A stretch of 64,000 nucleotides of DNA from an uncultured bacterium. GTDB lineage: Bacteria > Cyanobacteriota > Vampirovibrionia > Gastranaerophilales > Gastranaerophilaceae. Position numbers and translations under genes: made by a program. This document shows positions 1-7,972 of this stretch, one piece after another. The notes under the pieces are model-generated. The model saw only the letters and a program-made list of their open reading frames with translations. It was not told the origin of the DNA and searched no databases. The stretch is taken from the NCBI GenBank assembly GCA_902774905.1, contig CACYKF010000005.1, positions 1 to 64,000 of the forward strand, given 5' to 3'. Within the stretch, counting starts at the first letter, position 1; the number at the start of each line of letters is the position of its first letter.

Positions 1-14
1 TTGCGACACGACAA

Positions 15-305
15 TCGTAAGTTGGGGTTTCTACCCCAACATTTACTTTGTTGGGCTGAAAGCCCAACTTACTTATTTATCCCGCCTGTATGTGGAGCAA
101 GTACAAATGATTAGCGAACGGAGTACCGGTCGGCGGGTTTCTGCTTGGTTGCTCGCCATCGACAGCTCTGCGCATTTTGCTTTTTGTGGCTTTTACCACA
201 AGCAAAATGGCTTCGGCTTTGGCTCGCAATCCGCTTTGCACCCCCGTTTCTTTGCGGTCAAAGAAATGGGGCAGGGTAGTTTTGATAAAACAAAAACTAC
301 CGATA
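15..305 (+). repeat. Structured non-coding repeat element, copy 1
   Basis: This 312-base stretch before the first gene holds a chain of hairpins rather than a convincing gene. GTTGGGG/CCCCAAC pairs at 21-40 and GTTGGGCT/AGCCCAAC at 50-68. A longer hairpin lies at 173-209 (CATTTTGC...GCAAAATG with inner TTGTGG/CCACAA), and TTTCTTTG/CAAAGAAA and GTAGTTTT/AAAACTAC follow at about 248-302. It is more GC-rich than its surroundings. The same parts in the same order, on the opposite strand, occur at 4560-4848, so it is a dispersed repeat. An 83-codon reading frame crosses it (92-343) but follows the hairpins and is probably not a gene. Confidence 0.7.
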
Positions 306-312
306 ACATATA

Positions 313-1113
313 TTATGTATTTTTCATTGATGAATCACGATAATGTTTTTTGATTTGTTCCTGCAAATCCACAGAAATTTGTATATTTTGAAGTGACATA
401 TTATATTTTTTTAAATCGCCGATATTTTGCGTTTCGTCAAGCAAATTTTTTTCAGGTGGAAGTTCGACAGAATCTTTAACTTTCTCAAATTCCGTTTTGG
501 CTTTTTTCGCAAGAATATTTGCAACAACCTCGTCTAAATCACTGCCACCGGTTGAATATTTTGATGCAATTTCATTAACCGTTTTCCCTTGCGGAAAAGT
601 ATAAAGCCAATTTACTGACAATCTGTCCCCAGGGCCAACATGTATTATACCCTTTTGATGAGGAGAGTACATAATATCGTTTTTAAACGGACTGTGCCCT
701 AAACCGATTGCGTGACCGATTTCATGCAAAATAGTATGATATATTTCACCTTCGTCATTATAATCAGCGTGGACAAGTCCTTCTGTTAAACCGATTGTAA
801 CTTCGGCACTGTAAAGACGATTACTCCTGTCATACTGAAAAATACAATGTCCTAACGCCTGTCTTTGTACTCTTTTCCATTCGATATTTACATTTGACGA
901 AAGCAGATTATCAACAACAACAAAAGAAACTTTACCGTTTGAAACCTTATGCCACTCATCAAGCGCCTGCCTTACCATTTGGCGATACTTCAAATCCTGC
1001 CCCTGCTTTGAATAAAATTTCATCGGCTCAATAAACACTTTTAAAGGCATCGTATTCCAACGCATCAAACGACCGCCTTTTATTGATTCTTGTAAATATG
1101 TTTTCTTTTGCAT
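313..1113 (-). CDS. Matrixin-like (M10) zinc metalloprotease
   Basis: Putative zinc endopeptidase of the matrixin/astacin-like superfamily. The signature HEIGHAIGLGH lies at about residues 130-140, giving three zinc-ligand His and the catalytic Glu, followed by the Met-turn in NDIMYSP. The catalytic domain fills roughly residues 15-185; the remaining 80 residues are charged and unassigned. No signal peptide is visible, which is unusual for a family that is normally secreted, so where it acts is unknown. A TATACT box ends 8 bases before the chosen ATG, suggesting a leaderless mRNA. Alternatives are a GTG at 1140 or an ATG at 1065 preceded by AAAGGCGG. It is divergent from ybaB. Confidence 0.75.
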   Translation of the reverse strand: MQKKTYLQESIKGGRLMRWNTMPLKVFIEPMKFYSKQGQDLKYRQMVRQALDEWHKVSNGKVSFVVVDNLLSSNVNIEWKRVQRQALGHCIFQYDRSNRLYSAEVTIGLTEGLVHADYNDEGEIYHTILHEIGHAIGLGHSPFKNDIMYSPHQKGIIHVGPGDRLSVNWLYTFPQGKTVNEIASKYSTGGSDLDEVVANILAKKAKTEFEKVKDSVELPPEKNLLDETQNIGDLKKYNMSLQNIQISVDLQEQIKKHYRDSSMKNT

Positions 1114-1171
1114 ACCTTTATAGTATAATAGAAATTGCACAAAAGTAAAACAGACTTTAAGGAGAGAAAAT

Positions 1172-1513
1172 ATGGGTTTAAATTTAGGTAACCTTATGAA
1201 ACAGGTTCAAAATGTTCAGAAAAAAGCATCTGAAGCGCAGGCAAGACTTGCTTCTATGGAATTGATCGGCGAAAGTGCAAACGGCGGCGTTAAAGTAACA
1301 ATGGACGGTCAGGGGAAATTCAAATCTATTAAATTATCAGCAGAAGTTATCAATCCCGAAAATCCGTCAGCAGTTGATACTGATACAATTGAAATGCTTG
1401 AAGATGTAATATCTGCAGCCATCAATGATGCGACACAAAAAGCATCAAAAGAGATGGAATCAACAATGAAAAATGTTACAGGCGGAATGAAAATTCCGGG
1501 ATTGAATTTTTAA
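1172..1513 (+). CDS. ybaB: YbaB/EbfC-family nucleoid-associated protein
   Basis: Small DNA-binding protein of the YbaB/EbfC family, 113 residues, the normal length. It begins with a Gly/Asn/Met-rich segment (GNLMKQVQNVQKKA) leading into a long helix, then the family core around GGVKVTMDGQGK. The family forms tweezer-like dimers on DNA. The start has a strong AAGGAG site 7 bases upstream. recR follows after three bases, the usual ybaB-recR pairing in bacteria, suggesting co-transcription and a link to recombination or chromosome maintenance. The commonly associated dnaX is not upstream here. Confidence 0.9.
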   Translation: MGLNLGNLMKQVQNVQKKASEAQARLASMELIGESANGGVKVTMDGQGKFKSIKLSAEVINPENPSAVDTDTIEMLEDVISAAINDATQKASKEMESTMKNVTGGMKIPGLNF

Positions 1514-1516
1514 GAA

Positions 1517-2116
1517 ATGATATATCCTAAATCAATAGCATCTTTAATTGAACAGTTTCAGAAATTCCCGTCTGTCGGGCCTAAATCAGCACAACGAATG
1601 GCATTCTTTTTACTGAGGATGTCAAAGTCTGATGTGGAAAATTTTGCAAAAACAGTGATTGAAGCAAAAGAAAATACAAAAACCTGTGAAATTTGTTTTA
1701 ATCTATCATCTTCAAGTCCCTGTGAAATTTGTTCATCAACTTCAAGAGATAAATCAACCATTTGTGTTGTGTCCGAATCAAAAGACCTGATAGCAATAGA
1801 AAAGACAAATGAATACAAAGGATTGTACCATGTATTGCAGGGATTGATTTCGCCGATGGACGGAATTGGTGCTGAAGACATAAGAATAAAAGAACTTTTG
1901 AACAGATTAACAGATGAGAGTGTTAAAGAGGTTATACTTGCACTCAGTCCGTCAGTTGAAGGCGAAGCAACAAGTTTATATTTGACTAAACTGATAAAAC
2001 CTTTTGGAATAAAAGTTTCAAGAATAGCGTTCGGTTTACCTGTCGGAGCGGATTTGGAGTATGCGGACGAAATAACAATCGCAAAAGCTATTGAGGGCAG
2101 ACACGAAATAGATTAA
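1517..2116 (+). CDS. recR: Recombination mediator RecR
   Basis: RecR of the RecFOR pathway, which loads RecA on gapped single-stranded DNA. The 199-residue length is standard. The N-terminal helix-hairpin-helix is seen at FPSVGPKSAQRMAFFLL (about 17-33). A four-Cys zinc finger follows (CEICFN...CEIC), then a Toprim domain with VVSESKDLIAIE and a C-terminal GLPVGADLEYADEITIAKAIEGR. It is translated just behind ybaB. Its partner recO is in the same window at 47862-48632 but not linked. Nothing looks broken. Confidence 0.95.
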   Translation: MIYPKSIASLIEQFQKFPSVGPKSAQRMAFFLLRMSKSDVENFAKTVIEAKENTKTCEICFNLSSSSPCEICSSTSRDKSTICVVSESKDLIAIEKTNEYKGLYHVLQGLISPMDGIGAEDIRIKELLNRLTDESVKEVILALSPSVEGEATSLYLTKLIKPFGIKVSRIAFGLPVGADLEYADEITIAKAIEGRHEID

Positions 2117-2170
2117 CAATTTTTGCGTTGTGCAATATCTTAATTTTTGTTCATAATTTTGTTAAATTTA

Positions 2171-2199
2171 TTGTACTTTTTATCTTTTTAAAATAGTAT
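2171..2199 (+). promoter_or_regulatory. Probable sigma-70 promoter of ftsZ
   Basis: TTGTAC (2171-2176) and TAGTAT (2194-2199) are separated by 17 bases in the AT-rich gap between recR and ftsZ. Transcription would begin near 2206, leaving a leader of about 60 bases before the ftsZ start. The match is partial, so this is a candidate only. Confidence 0.4.
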
Positions 2200-2265
2200 A
2201 TTGTTAGGATTACACTATAAATGTAATTTTATGTTTTAGGATTCAAGGATATGAGGTAAATAGAA

Positions 2266-3471
2266 GTGGAAAACATTGTAGCAGACCTGTTTGCAGCCAA
2301 AGAAGCACCCGGCGCAAGTCACGGAACCAATTTTAAATCAAATATTAACCCTGCAAATATTAAAGTTGTCGGAGTAGGCGGAGGCGGAGGAAATGCCGTT
2401 AACCGAATGATTCGTTCAGGGTTGTCAGGAGTTGAATTTTGGTTATTAAATACCGATTTACAGGCATTGGCGCAGGGACAAACAAAAAACAGAATTCAGT
2501 TGGGTTCTTCTTCAACTCAGGGACTTGGCGCAGGGAATGACCCGTCAGTAGGTGAAAAAGCAGCAGAAGAAGCACACCAAGAAATCACTCAAGCCTTAGA
2601 CGGCGCGGATATGGTATTTGTCACTGCCGGAATGGGCGGAGGAACAGGTACGGGTGCGGCTCCGGTTGTTGCAAAAATTGCAAAAGAACTTGGAATTTTA
2701 ACAGTCGGCGTTGTTACAAAACCGTTCACGCTTGAAGGAAGAAAAAGACAAAATCAGGCGAATGCGGGTATTGATAAATTAAAAGAGTATGTTGATGCGG
2801 TAATTGTTATACCTAATGATAAATTATTGCAGGTTGTAGATAGACAATGCAGTTTAATACAGTCATTCGGAATTGCTGATGAAGTTTTACTTCAGGGTGT
2901 TCAGGGCTTAACAGATATTATTACAATTCCGGGAATTATCAATGTTGACTTTGCTGATGTCAAATCTGTAATGTTATCTTCAGGTTCTGCTTTAATGGGT
3001 ATCGGAAGATCTCAAGGAGAAGGCAGAGCAGTTAAAGCGGCTCAAATGGCAGTAAATTCTCAATTACTTGAATCTTCAATCAACGGAGCATCAGGAGTTA
3101 TCGTTAATATTACCGGCGGTCCTGATATGGGACTTCACGAAATCAGTGATGCGGCTTCTATTATTCATGATGCAGTTCTTGATGATGCAACAGTTATTAT
3201 TGGTACTGCGGTAAATGATACAATTAAAGACGGTTCTATTCAGATTACCGTTATTGCAACAGGATTTGAATTGAGAAATAATTCTTCAAATCTGAATTTG
3301 GCATCATTCGGTTCAACTTCAAATTCATCATTTGACGGTGACATATCAAGATTGAATGCTGCAGATTATTTTTCGGGAGCGTTCAATAATCAGTCTAAAT
3401 CTGTTTTAGATAGCGGAAATGCAAGCAAAAATTTCACAAATATTGAAATTCCTGATTTTCTAAAAAGATAG
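2266..3471 (+). CDS. ftsZ: Cell division GTPase FtsZ
   Basis: Tubulin-like GTPase that polymerises into the cytokinetic ring at the inner membrane. The nucleotide-binding loop GGGTGTG is at about residues 124-130, and the N-terminal [14 protein letters not shown] precedes it. An unconserved tail of about 55 residues ends in the conserved peptide IPDFLKR, which binds membrane anchors such as FtsA or SepF. At 401 residues it is slightly longer than typical because of a Gly/Ser/Asn-containing N-terminal extension of about 30 residues. The start is GTG with GAGG upstream. It stands alone, without ftsA, ftsQ or mur genes next to it, as in many cyanobacteria. Confidence 0.97.
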   Translation: MENIVADLFAAKEAPGASHGTNFKSNINPANIKVVGVGGGGGNAVNRMIRSGLSGVEFWLLNTDLQALAQGQTKNRIQLGSSSTQGLGAGNDPSVGEKAAEEAHQEITQALDGADMVFVTAGMGGGTGTGAAPVVAKIAKELGILTVGVVTKPFTLEGRKRQNQANAGIDKLKEYVDAVIVIPNDKLLQVVDRQCSLIQSFGIADEVLLQGVQGLTDIITIPGIINVDFADVKSVMLSSGSALMGIGRSQGEGRAVKAAQMAVNSQLLESSINGASGVIVNITGGPDMGLHEISDAASIIHDAVLDDATVIIGTAVNDTIKDGSIQITVIATGFELRNNSSNLNLASFGSTSNSSFDGDISRLNAADYFSGAFNNQSKSVLDSGNASKNFTNIEIPDFLKR

Positions 3472-3492
3472 TTTACAAATTATAATAAAATA

Positions 3493-3525
3493 AAAAAGGG
3501 CAGAAATTTGTTTCTGTCCTTTTTA
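3493..3525. terminator. Bidirectional rho-independent terminator after ftsZ
   Basis: GGGCAGAAA (3498-3506) pairs with TTTCTGTCC (3511-3519), with an A-run before and a T-run after. It lies between the convergent ends of ftsZ and the minus-strand secreted protein gene, so it can serve both. Confidence 0.8.
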
Positions 3526-4314
3526 TTCGCTCAAAATTGATATATTCATCAGTTCAATATCATCATAATCAAGGTGATTACTTGCATAAGTATTATGCCC
3601 TGTTTTAATTGTAATTTGGTTTTTTGCATCAGGTTTTATGAGAGAATTAGGAATTTTAATTCTTTGTCCGTCACCGTTAATTTTAATTTCTCCGATTTTT
3701 TGGTTATTAAAAAAGATTTCGGTTGGAGTAGAATAGGCAGAGGTTCTTATTTTATTTTGCCCCATTTTTTTTGCAAGCAGGGTATCAAGTCCGCAAATTG
3801 AGCCAATGCACAGGTAATTTGTACTTTTTTTGGCATTACTTGTCATAATAAAATCCTTTGAATAACTTGCTCCAGAGGATTGGAGTTTAAAATCTCGGGC
3901 GGAGGCTGAATTTTTGGAAAAACTGTTATCGCCGAGGTGAATTATCTCAGAATCAAGATTTATGTCAAAGGGTTCTGATTGAGCAATTTCAATTTGCATG
4001 GGGTTATTAAGACTTTGGTTATTGTTAATGGTAAGCGAAAATGGTCTGTAACCTTCTTTTTCGACATTCAAAATTGTCGGTTGTTTAATTTGAATATCTG
4101 GAAGTTCGAAGTTGCCGTTCATGTCTGAAAATGTACGAAATTTTTGTTGAGGGATAGAAATTTTGGCAAATTCAACAGGTTGTTTTGTTTGCGCATCAAT
4201 AATTTTGTTGCTTTGCTGTTGCCCGATTTTAGTCACTCCGCCTGAATATGTAGTTGCATTAGCAGGCAGGATAAGTAATATAAGGAATAGTAATAAAATT
4301 TTCAGTTTGTTCAT
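3523..4314 (-). CDS. Secreted protein with carboxypeptidase-regulatory-like domain
   Basis: A 263-residue exported protein of unknown role. A signal peptide is clear (MNKLKILLLFLILLILPANA, cleavage expected after the last Ala). A domain like the carboxypeptidase D regulatory fold follows at about residues 30-105 (GQQQSNKIIDAQTKQPVEFA, then DMNGNFELPDI and EKEGYRPF). This beta-sandwich is common in surface and outer-membrane proteins. The C-terminal half looks beta-rich and has no family I recognise; it contains two Cys in CIGSICG, possibly a disulfide. The open frame extends 53 codons further upstream into tRNA-Leu, which cannot be coding, so I chose the Met before the signal peptide. Confidence 0.75.
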   Translation of the reverse strand: MNKLKILLLFLILLILPANATTYSGGVTKIGQQQSNKIIDAQTKQPVEFAKISIPQQKFRTFSDMNGNFELPDIQIKQPTILNVEKEGYRPFSLTINNNQSLNNPMQIEIAQSEPFDINLDSEIIHLGDNSFSKNSASARDFKLQSSGASYSKDFIMTSNAKKSTNYLCIGSICGLDTLLAKKMGQNKIRTSAYSTPTEIFFNNQKIGEIKINGDGQRIKIPNSLIKPDAKNQITIKTGHNTYASNHLDYDDIELMNISILSE

Positions 4315-4436
4315 ATTAAAGTTATTAAATAATTTAAGATAAAAAAAATTCACATTTTGGAAAAATATAGAATAATTATAATTTATTGTTGAAAAATAAT
4401 ATTTTTTTGATAAGATTAATTTACGGAAACCAACAA

Positions 4437-4522
4437 GCCGGTGTGATGGAATTGGTAGACGTGCCAGACTCAAAATCTGGTGAGGTTCACGCCTCGTGTC
4501 GGTTCGACCCCGACCACCGGCA
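4437..4522 (+). tRNA. tRNA-Leu (anticodon CAA)
   Basis: An 86-base class II tRNA. The acceptor stem GCCGGTG (4437-4443) pairs with CACCGGC (4515-4521), with discriminator A. The anticodon arm is CCAGA-CTCAAAA-TCTGG with CAA at the anticodon, reading UUG. A long variable arm and a T-arm GTCGG-TTCGACC-CCGAC are present. CCA is not encoded. The last 17 bases are repeated exactly 189 bases downstream (see the repeat at 4695). Confidence 0.97.
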
Positions 4523-4530
4523 TATTAAAG

Positions 4531-4558
4531 ACAGACTTCGCCAGTAGTCTGTTTTTTT
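4531..4558 (+). terminator. Terminator after tRNA-Leu
   Basis: ACAGACT (4531-4537) pairs with AGTCTGT (4546-4552) across an 8-base loop, followed by a run of seven T. It sits directly behind the tRNA gene. Confidence 0.75.
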
Positions 4559-4559
4559 A

Positions 4560-4848
4560 TTAGGTGGTTGTTGGGAGAACCGACCTTTTGTCGGTTCACG
4601 AGGAGCGAGCAGAGGCTGGAGCAGATTTTGGCTTGTGCCAATAGGCACAAAAGACAAAATGCGAAATGCCGTTTACTGCGAGCGACTCAAGACAGACCCC
4701 GACCACCGGCAGATTAAATTCGTAAGTTGGGCTTTCAGCCCAACAAATCAATTATAATAACGCTGAACGACAAAAAACATTTTAAAGGATTGACGCCTCA
4801 CCCTGTAAATCCAACAAATTAAAGTTGGGGTAGAAACCCCAACTTACC
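4560..4848 (-). repeat. Structured non-coding repeat element, copy 2 (inverted relative to copy 1)
   Basis: This fills the 333 bases between the tRNA terminator and atpG; I see no gene in it. Read on the minus strand it repeats the parts of the element at 15-305 in the same order: AAGTTGGGG/CCCCAACTT (4822-4845), GTTGGGCT/AGCCCAAC (4726-4744), a GC-richer stretch with GCTCGC, then the ATTTTG...CAAAAT hairpin with inner TTGTGCC/GGCACAA (4625-4660). An extra hairpin AACCGAC/GTCGGTT lies at about 4577-4596. The two head hairpins are 77 bases apart here and 9 in copy 1. The extra sequence is bounded by CCAACAAAT at 4740-4748 and 4811-4819. Confidence 0.7.
4695..4718 (+). repeat. Duplicate of the tRNA-Leu 3' end
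   Basis: Seventeen bases identical to the 3' end of the tRNA-Leu gene (4506-4522), followed after one mismatch by the same ATTAAA, so 23 of 24 bases match 4506-4529. Direct repeats of a tRNA 3' end are the classic footprint of site-specific integration (attL/attR), but the 165 bases between them contain no gene, only part of the structured repeat. Confidence 0.75.
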
Positions 4849-4891
4849 TATTGAAGACTTTTATAAAATAGTAAAGGCTTTGACTAAATAA

Positions 4892-5824
4892 TTACTTCAT
4901 CTGTGAATTTGCACCACTGATTACTTCAATAATTTCATTCGTAATCGCGGACTGACGGAGTTTATTGTATTCAATAGACAAACTGTGAATAATTTTTTCA
5001 GCATTTGTAGTCGCCGCAGACATAGCAGTCATACGAGATGCAAGTTCACTTGCTTTCGCTTCCAATAATGCCTGATAGAAAGTATCCGTAATATACATCG
5101 GAACTACTTTTTGCAAAATATGATGCATATCAGGTGAAAATTCCATCAACGGTTCAATTATATTATCTGTTATCTTTTCGTGATTATCTTTAATATCATC
5201 AACAGGCAAAACCGACCATTTGTCAACACTGTAACTAACCATGTTGCGAAATCTTGTTGTAATAATTTCAATTTTGTCTATTCTGCCATCGACATAGTAT
5301 TCGGCCAAATCTTCTGCAATTTCTCTTGCTCCCATAGCATCAGGAATTTCTACTGCAGAATAATATTTCTTTTCTATCTGACAATTCAAAGGTATAAGAC
5401 GCTTTGAAAGCATTGAAACACCTTTTTGACCTGCAACAAAAACTTTAACATCAAGTCCCTGTTCTTTGAGTTCTTTAATTCTTTTTATTGTGGCTTTAAC
5501 AACATTTGCGCTGTATGCACCGGCAAGCCCTTTATTTGAGGTTATAACAAATAACCCAACTGTCTTAAATTCTCTTTTTTCAAGAAGTTTTGGATAATTA
5601 TCGACTGCATGCTTAATTTTAAGAGTTTCAGAACTAAAAGTTCCGACAGAATTTAAAAGCTTTTTAAACATGTGATAAAGTTCTTTTGCATAAGGACGTG
5701 ACGCTTTAACAGCAGTTTCCGAACTGCGTACTTTCGCAGCCGCAACCATTTTCATTGCCCTTGTAATCTTTTTGGTGCTTTGAACACTGTTTATTCTTTT
5801 TTTTATGCTTTTTAAACTTGCCAT
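4892..5824 (-). CDS. atpG: ATP synthase gamma subunit
   Basis: Central-stalk subunit that rotates inside the alpha3beta3 head. The N-terminus MASLKSIKKRINSVQSTKKITRAMKMV and the C-terminal helix ASELASRMTAMSAATTNAEKII are diagnostic. It has 310 residues, longer than E. coli gamma, but the roughly 35-residue redox-regulatory insert of photosynthetic cyanobacteria is not obvious in the region after LPVDD. The start has AAAGGA upstream. It is the last gene of the operon, separated from atpA by a 96-base gap that holds two hairpins. Some databases call the cyanobacterial gamma gene atpC. Confidence 0.95.
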   Translation of the reverse strand: MASLKSIKKRINSVQSTKKITRAMKMVAAAKVRSSETAVKASRPYAKELYHMFKKLLNSVGTFSSETLKIKHAVDNYPKLLEKREFKTVGLFVITSNKGLAGAYSANVVKATIKRIKELKEQGLDVKVFVAGQKGVSMLSKRLIPLNCQIEKKYYSAVEIPDAMGAREIAEDLAEYYVDGRIDKIEIITTRFRNMVSYSVDKWSVLPVDDIKDNHEKITDNIIEPLMEFSPDMHHILQKVVPMYITDTFYQALLEAKASELASRMTAMSAATTNAEKIIHSLSIEYNKLRQSAITNEIIEVISGANSQMK

Positions 5825-5841
5825 ATTATTTCCTTTATTTT

Positions 5842-5904
5842 GCCCTCTCTCTTTGTGAGAGGGCAGGATTTCTTAATGAGTCTGAAAGACAAATTTAGAA
5901 ATCC
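5842..5904. repeat. Tandem hairpins inside the atp operon
   Basis: GCCCTCTC (5842-5849) pairs perfectly with GAGAGGGC (5857-5864) over a 7-base loop. GGATTTCT (5866-5873) pairs with AGAAATCC (5897-5904), followed by GGGTGAGGG. There is no T-run, so it is not an ordinary terminator. It lies between atpA and atpG and may set mRNA stability or be a small dispersed repeat; a CCTCTC/GAGAGG hairpin occurs before serB too. Confidence 0.6.
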
Positions 5905-5920
5905 GGGTGAGGGTTACATT

Positions 5921-7432
5921 TTAAAATGTTGTCTTAAAAGATTCAAGCGCATCTTTTAATGCTTTTTTATCATCATCAGAAAGCGCATCTCCTGCGTTTA
6001 ATCTCTCGGATAATTCAGACATATTTGCATCAAACCAAACAAACCAGTCTTTTTTAAATTTCTGGATTTTTGAATTTTCAATATCATCTAAAACTCCTTC
6101 GTTTGCAGCAAACAGGATAGAAACCTGCTGAGCAACACTCAAAGGATTATATTGAAGTTGTTTTAAGACTTCAGTTAACTTTTCACCTCTTAACAATTGC
6201 TTTTTAGTTGAAGCATCAAGATCTGAAGCAAATTGCGCAAACGCTTCAAGTTCTCTGTATTGTGCAAGAGCAAGTCTTAATGTCCCTGCAACCTGTTTGA
6301 TACCTTTAGTCTGGGCAGCACCACCAACACGGGAAACCGAAATACCTGCATTGATTGCGGGTCTGATACCTGAATTAAACGCATCACTTTCAAGGAATAT
6401 TTGCCCGTCAGTAATTGAAATTACATTGGTCGGAATATATGCGGAAACATCACCAGCCTGAGTTTCAATAATAGGCAAAGCCGTAATACTACCGCCACCG
6501 AGTTCGTCATTAAGTTTTACCGCGCGTTCTAAAAGTCTTGAATGCAAGTAGAATACATCACCCGGGTACGCTTCTCGTCCCGGCGGTCTTTTAAGAAGCA
6601 AACTCATTGCTCTGTATGCCTGAGCGTGTTTTGACAAGTCATCATAAACTATCAAAACATCTTTTCCCTGCTCCATAAATTCTTCACCTATCGTTACACC
6701 GGCAAATGGTGCAATATATTGTAACGGTGCGGATTCATCAGCAGTTGAGGAAACGATAATTGTATAAGCCATTGCTCCGTGTTCTTCCAATGTTTTTGCC
6801 AAATGTGCAACCGTAGATGCTTTTTGTCCGATAGCAACATAGATACAAATTACATTTTTACCTTTTTGGTTAATAATAGTATCAATCGCAATAGCGGTTT
6901 TTCCTGTCTGTCTGTCACCGATAATAAGTTCTCTCTGACCACGCCCTATAGGAGTAAGAGCATCAATAGCAGTCAAACCTGTCTGCAAAGGCTGATAGAC
7001 AGAGCGTCTTGTAACAATCCCGGGGGCTACTCTTTCGATAGGTCTTGTTTTTTCATAAGGATATTCACCTTTTCCGTCAAGCACTGCTCCTGTCGGGTCA
7101 ACAATTCTGCCGATTAAGCCTTCTCCTACCGGAACGGATGCAATTCTTCCTGTAGTTTTGACTATCGTTCCTTCTTTAATTTCTGTGTATTCTCCTAAAA
7201 TTACAACACCGACATTATCTTCTTCAAGGTTCATTGCAATACCCAAAGTTGAATGTCCGTCTTCAAACTGTATGAGTTCGTTTGCCATAACATTTCTTAG
7301 TCCGTAAACTCTTGCAATTCCGTCACCGACTTCCAATACTGTACCGGTATTTGATACCTCAGTCTGAAGTTCGTAATTTTCTATTTTACTTTTAATAATT
7401 GAACTGATTTCATCAGGTTGTATTAGTGCCAT
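5921..7432 (-). CDS. atpA: ATP synthase alpha subunit
   Basis: Non-catalytic nucleotide-binding subunit of the F1 head, 503 residues, standard length. The P-loop GDRQTGKT is at residues 172-179. Beta-barrel, nucleotide-binding and C-terminal helical domains are all intact, including [10 protein letters not shown]-like ([15 protein letters not shown]) and the [21 protein letters not shown] signature. It follows atpH by 9 bases. As in cyanobacteria, the beta and epsilon genes are not in this operon and must be elsewhere. Confidence 0.97.
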   Translation of the reverse strand: MALIQPDEISSIIKSKIENYELQTEVSNTGTVLEVGDGIARVYGLRNVMANELIQFEDGHSTLGIAMNLEEDNVGVVILGEYTEIKEGTIVKTTGRIASVPVGEGLIGRIVDPTGAVLDGKGEYPYEKTRPIERVAPGIVTRRSVYQPLQTGLTAIDALTPIGRGQRELIIGDRQTGKTAIAIDTIINQKGKNVICIYVAIGQKASTVAHLAKTLEEHGAMAYTIIVSSTADESAPLQYIAPFAGVTIGEEFMEQGKDVLIVYDDLSKHAQAYRAMSLLLKRPPGREAYPGDVFYLHSRLLERAVKLNDELGGGSITALPIIETQAGDVSAYIPTNVISITDGQIFLESDAFNSGIRPAINAGISVSRVGGAAQTKGIKQVAGTLRLALAQYRELEAFAQFASDLDASTKKQLLRGEKLTEVLKQLQYNPLSVAQQVSILFAANEGVLDDIENSKIQKFKKDWFVWFDANMSELSERLNAGDALSDDDKKALKDALESFKTTF

Positions 7433-7441
7433 TATCTGCTC

Positions 7442-7972
7442 CTATTTCATTACTTTACTAAAATTTTCTATCTTGTTTTTTAAACTCGAGTCAATTACGG
7501 TGTCCCCTATTTTGAAAATCAAACCTCCTATAATTTCAGGTTCTATATTCCAATACGGTTGAACTTTTTTATCAAGTTTTTGTTCAAGTTTATTTATAAT
7601 TCTGTTTTTATAATCCTGATTTAATTCTGTTGCGGAAATTATTTCTACAACGCTTATTCCTGAATTTTCGGCAGAAATTTGTTCAAAAGATTTCAGGATT
7701 TCACCAAGTAAATTTATTTTATTTTTTTCTGTAAGAATGTATAAGAAATTAATAAGTTTTTCGTCAATTTTACCGCCAAAAATTTCTGATAAAATTTCCT
7801 TTTTCTTATTAAAATTAACAGAAGAATTTGAAAGTATTGCTCTTAAATCATCAGATTGTTCGATAACTTCAATAATTTGAGTTAAATCATTTATTATTGT
7901 GTTTTTATCAGCATTTAACCCGATAAGAGCATTTGCATAAATTTTTGACCCCTGTGATATAAATTCCGTCAT
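7442..7972 (-). CDS. atpH: ATP synthase delta subunit
   Basis: F1 delta (OSCP-like) subunit, linking the peripheral stalk to the top of the alpha3beta3 head. It has 176 residues, the family's usual length. The N-terminal helical domain contains SKIYANALIGL, and the C-terminal part carries the conserved IEPEIIGGLIFKIGDTVIDSSLKNKIENF. Its ATG overlaps the atpF stop (ATGA), indicating translational coupling. Sequence conservation is low, as normal for this subunit, but position and C-terminus make the call safe. Cyanobacterial nomenclature calls this gene atpD. Confidence 0.92.
   Translation of the reverse strand: MTEFISQGSKIYANALIGLNADKNTIINDLTQIIEVIEQSDDLRAILSNSSVNFNKKKEILSEIFGGKIDEKLINFLYILTEKNKINLLGEILKSFEQISAENSGISVVEIISATELNQDYKNRIINKLEQKLDKKVQPYWNIEPEIIGGLIFKIGDTVIDSSLKNKIENFSKVMK

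Noticed and set aside
92-343. 83-codon reading frame at the left edge
   Set aside because: It runs through the structured repeat, has no ribosome site, and its composition follows the hairpins; the second copy of the repeat is not kept open in the same way.
1558-1881. 107-codon frame antisense to recR
   Set aside because: Entirely inside recR, no start signals, no recognisable protein features.
4315-4473. N-terminal extension of the secreted protein gene into tRNA-Leu
   Set aside because: The open frame overlaps the tRNA; a normal signal peptide starts at 4314, so the extension is not coding.
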